Shown: positions 61,647 through 64,000 of the stretch, piece after piece
How positions within the stretch are numbered: position 1 is the first letter of the stretch
Layout: each line of letters starts with the position of its first letter
Assembly (NCBI GenBank): GCA_024663395.1
Contig: JANFAH010000001.1
Span: 3,286,001 to 3,350,000, forward strand
Source: Pisolithus tinctorius
Taxonomy: Eukaryota; Basidiomycota; Agaricomycetes; Boletales; Pisolithaceae
Direction: 5' to 3'
Length of the DNA: 64,000 nucleotides
Program-made: the position numbers and the translations under genes
The notes under the pieces: model-generated
The model's input: the letters and a program-made list of their open reading frames with translations, nothing else
Databases searched by the model: none
Told to the model about the DNA's origin: nothing

Positions 61647-64000
61647 AGGACAGCACAACAACCTGGACGTCAAATGTATCTACGTTGGCTCGCCCCGGCT
61701 CGCATGTACCAACCGTCGTAACACATGCTGTTGACCTTTACTCCATGACATGCAGCAACCAAAGCCAGCAGACAGACACAGCAGACAAACCTGTCCCATT
61801 CACACACGTAATAACCATTAAAAATCCAGACGGCACCGACCCAGTCCAAATCCAGGCCTTGTTCGACGATGGCGCCATGACGGGTGCCATGTGCTCGTCA
61901 GTATTCAGCAAAGTCAGGCACAGCCTACAAGGGTGGCGACCCTCCATGCAAACACTACGTATGGCGAACGGAACAGTTGTCCCGTCAGAAGCAACGTGGT
62001 CAGGAACGATACGGGTGAACGGAGTAGAAGCCAAAGGAACATTCGAAGTCTTCAATAGTGGAGGAGGGTGGTCTTTCCTGTTTGGAAAACCACTACTACG
62101 AGCATTCAAGGCTAAACACGACTACACTACAGATGAAGTCATGATTACAGACGACACAACCACCATGACACTACAGAACCAGTTCATCAGAAACCCAGGA
62201 TCGTGCAAAACGAACAAAGAACGAAAAATACGGGTCAACATCACGAGCACAGCGGGTGAACCAGAAAGCATCGAAGAAATACAACCAATGGACACAGGAA
62301 AAATATTCACGAGGCTAACGGATCCGTTTGCACCGCCAAGGATCAAGTATATCCTGCAAAACATCAAGATCGGCAGCGATCTGTCAGAAGAAGAAAAACG
62401 AAAGGTAACAGAGCTAATCACGGAATTCGCAGATATATTTGCATGCTCCCTCGGTGAGGTACTACCAATACCAGGAGCGCAGATCGACCTAAACATACGA
62501 GACGACACAACTTTTCGAACAACGGTAAATCAACGGCCAATGAACCCACTGCAACGTCAGTTCGTGCACAGATGGGTAGATCAAATGCTAGAGGCCGACC
62601 TCATCGAACAAGCCAATATCCCGCGGATCAAACACGTCGCACCAACGGTACTAGCGCAAAAAACACACGACATTAACAGAGGAATGATGCTGAGTGACCT
62701 CCAACGAGAACTAAACAGACAATGCGCTGACGCAAACCTAGCACAACCGTTCGCAGTAACAACAAACGAACAGGAATGGCAGCCCGACACGACAACAAAA
62801 CCATCAAGCGAGGCACTGAAATGGCGCGTAACACAAAACTTCTCGGATCTGAATAAGGTCACCCAAATACCACCGCTGTTTCAAGGCGATATCAGAGCAA
62901 AACAACAACATCTAAGCGGACACAAGTATGTCTCAGTGTTCGACTTTGCAGCGGGCTTCTATGCAATACAGATCCCGGAGAAATGGCGACCGTACTTTAC
63001 GTTCTTTGTTGATGGGAAAGGGTACTTCTGGTACAAAAGAATGGCGATGGGATGGACAGGCGCACCAACGATGTTTTCAGCAACGGCAACCAACTGCCTG
63101 CACGACATATTATCGGACAATACAATGGAATTGTTCGTAGACGATGGCAGCTGCGCAGACAACACCTTCGACAGCATGCTAACAAAACTACAAAGGATCT
63201 TCCAGCGATGCAGAATATGCAAACTATCGCTGTCACCAACCAAATGCCGCTTGTATATGACAGAAACGACGTTCGCCGGAGCAACAATCGGACCACACGG
63301 AGTACAACCAGACCTAGCAAAATTGTCAGCAATCGTCAAATGGAAACAACCGGACAATGCACTCAAGCTCACGTCATTCCTCGGACTAGCGGGTCACTTC
63401 CAAGACCTCATTAGAGGGTATGCCAAAATCGAAGGACCGCTTCGGGATTTAATAAAACAAGTTGACATACCTAAGCCCATATCTAAACCCACATACCGAA
63501 AAGCGTTAACTAACTACAAGCTCACAGATAAATGGGAGCCCAAGCACACAGCAGCGTTCCTGGACCTCAAAGTAGCACTAACAAGCCAACCAACATTGCA
63601 CGCACCACACTACGATGGGACACCATTCGTAGTAACTACGGATGGATGCCAAGAAGGCTTCGGAGCCGTACTAACACAGCGTAGCAAGATACAGACACCA
63701 ACGGGCAAGACCATCGAAAAAACGGTACCAATAGTGTTCGCATCGAAACGAACGTCGTCGACTGAGAGGAACTACAAGCCGTTCCTATTAGAGTTCGCAG
63801 CACTAAAGTTCGGCCTGGACCGTTTCACGGATATAGTGTGGGGCTTCCCGGTGGAGATCGAGACAGACTGTCAAGCCCTCAAGGACGTCCTATCAAACGA
63901 CAATATATCCATGGCACACGCACGATGGCGAGATGGGATACTAGCGCACAACATTATAGCGGTGCGACACGTACCAGGACGACTCAACATAGTCACGGAC
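61580..64000 (+). CDS. pol: pol of second retroelement (protease, RT, RNase H), partial
   Basis: Open without a stop from 61580 to the window end. It has IQALFDDGAMTGAM as the protease active-site region (DDGA instead of DSGA), then an RT with RVTQNFSDLNKVTQ, YVSVFDFAAGFYAIQIPEKW, YKRMAMGWTGAPTMFSATA and the catalytic ELFVDDGSC. The thumb LTSFLGLAGHFQDLIRGYAK follows, then RNase H (FVVTTDGCQEGFGAVLTQ, FASKRTSSTERNY, IETDCQALKDVL). Integrase would lie beyond the window. This is a Ty3-type order, but the RT is clearly different from that of the chromovirus next to it. Confidence 0.92.

Larger units (their letters stand above)
59660..64000 (+). mobile_element. Second Ty3-type retroelement, 5' part (runs off window)
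   Basis: Gag with a zinc knuckle is followed in a -1 frame by protease, reverse transcriptase and RNase H, continuing past the window end. The 5' LTR cannot be defined without its partner. One guess is an LTR ending CACA at 59814 with a TGGTGACGAGAGTGG primer site directly after it. CpG content is normal and pol is uninterrupted, unlike the neighbouring chromovirus, so this insertion looks much younger. Confidence 0.85.

Overview
The window is nuclear DNA from a basidiomycete fungus, most likely an agaricomycete. Genes on both strands are broken by many introns of about 50-100 bp with GT...AG ends. The products are those of a filamentous fungus: bifunctional ARG5,6, DUR3, calcineurin A, a fungal bestrophin and a microsomal P450. 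The repeats are Ty3-type retroelements with chromodomain or zinc-knuckle modules. No species is claimed. Gene limits and exons below were worked out by hand from splice signals and family conservation; no searches were run.

Layout. 0.3-7.3 kb: a Ser-rich hypothetical protein, a gene-poor gap, an F-box/LRR protein and a doubtful small gene. 7.6-23.5 kb: a dense housekeeping block holding UBC13 head-to-head with elongin C, calcineurin A head-to-head with a YMC1/CRC1-type mitochondrial carrier, INO80 subunit Ies6, exonuclease Rex4, ARG5,6 and the TCF25/Rqc1 homologue. 24.7-29.0 kb: an intact cytochrome P450 and ATG12. 29.2-30.7 kb: a 1.5-kb foldback element whose arms are built of 150-bp tandem units. 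30.9-46.7 kb: DUR3, tRNA-Leu(CAG), a TA-flanked MITE, a membrane-anchored amidohydrolase, a NYN-domain protein head-to-head with a bestrophin, and a multi-spanning membrane protein.

47-64 kb is a transposon nest. A 2.2-kb TA-flanked foldback DNA element was invaded within its last bases by an 8.56-kb Ty3/chromovirus LTR retrotransposon with a CACTG target duplication. That retrotransposon has a candidate self-priming site, a pol frame broken only by TGA, and a zinc-knuckle extension beyond its chromodomain. A second, younger-looking Ty3-type element starts near 60 kb and runs off the window. Two separated fragments around the nest resemble the 5' end and promoter of the NYN gene at 42.3-42.8 kb, which suggests an old duplication split by the nest.

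Themes. Ubiquitin and ubiquitin-like factors recur (UBC13, elongin C, an F-box protein, ATG12, TCF25/Rqc1), but nothing shows they are co-regulated. Several genes need micro-exons of 6-17 nt to restore conserved protein sequence. I found no CRISPR array, bacterial-type operon or obvious biosynthetic cluster.
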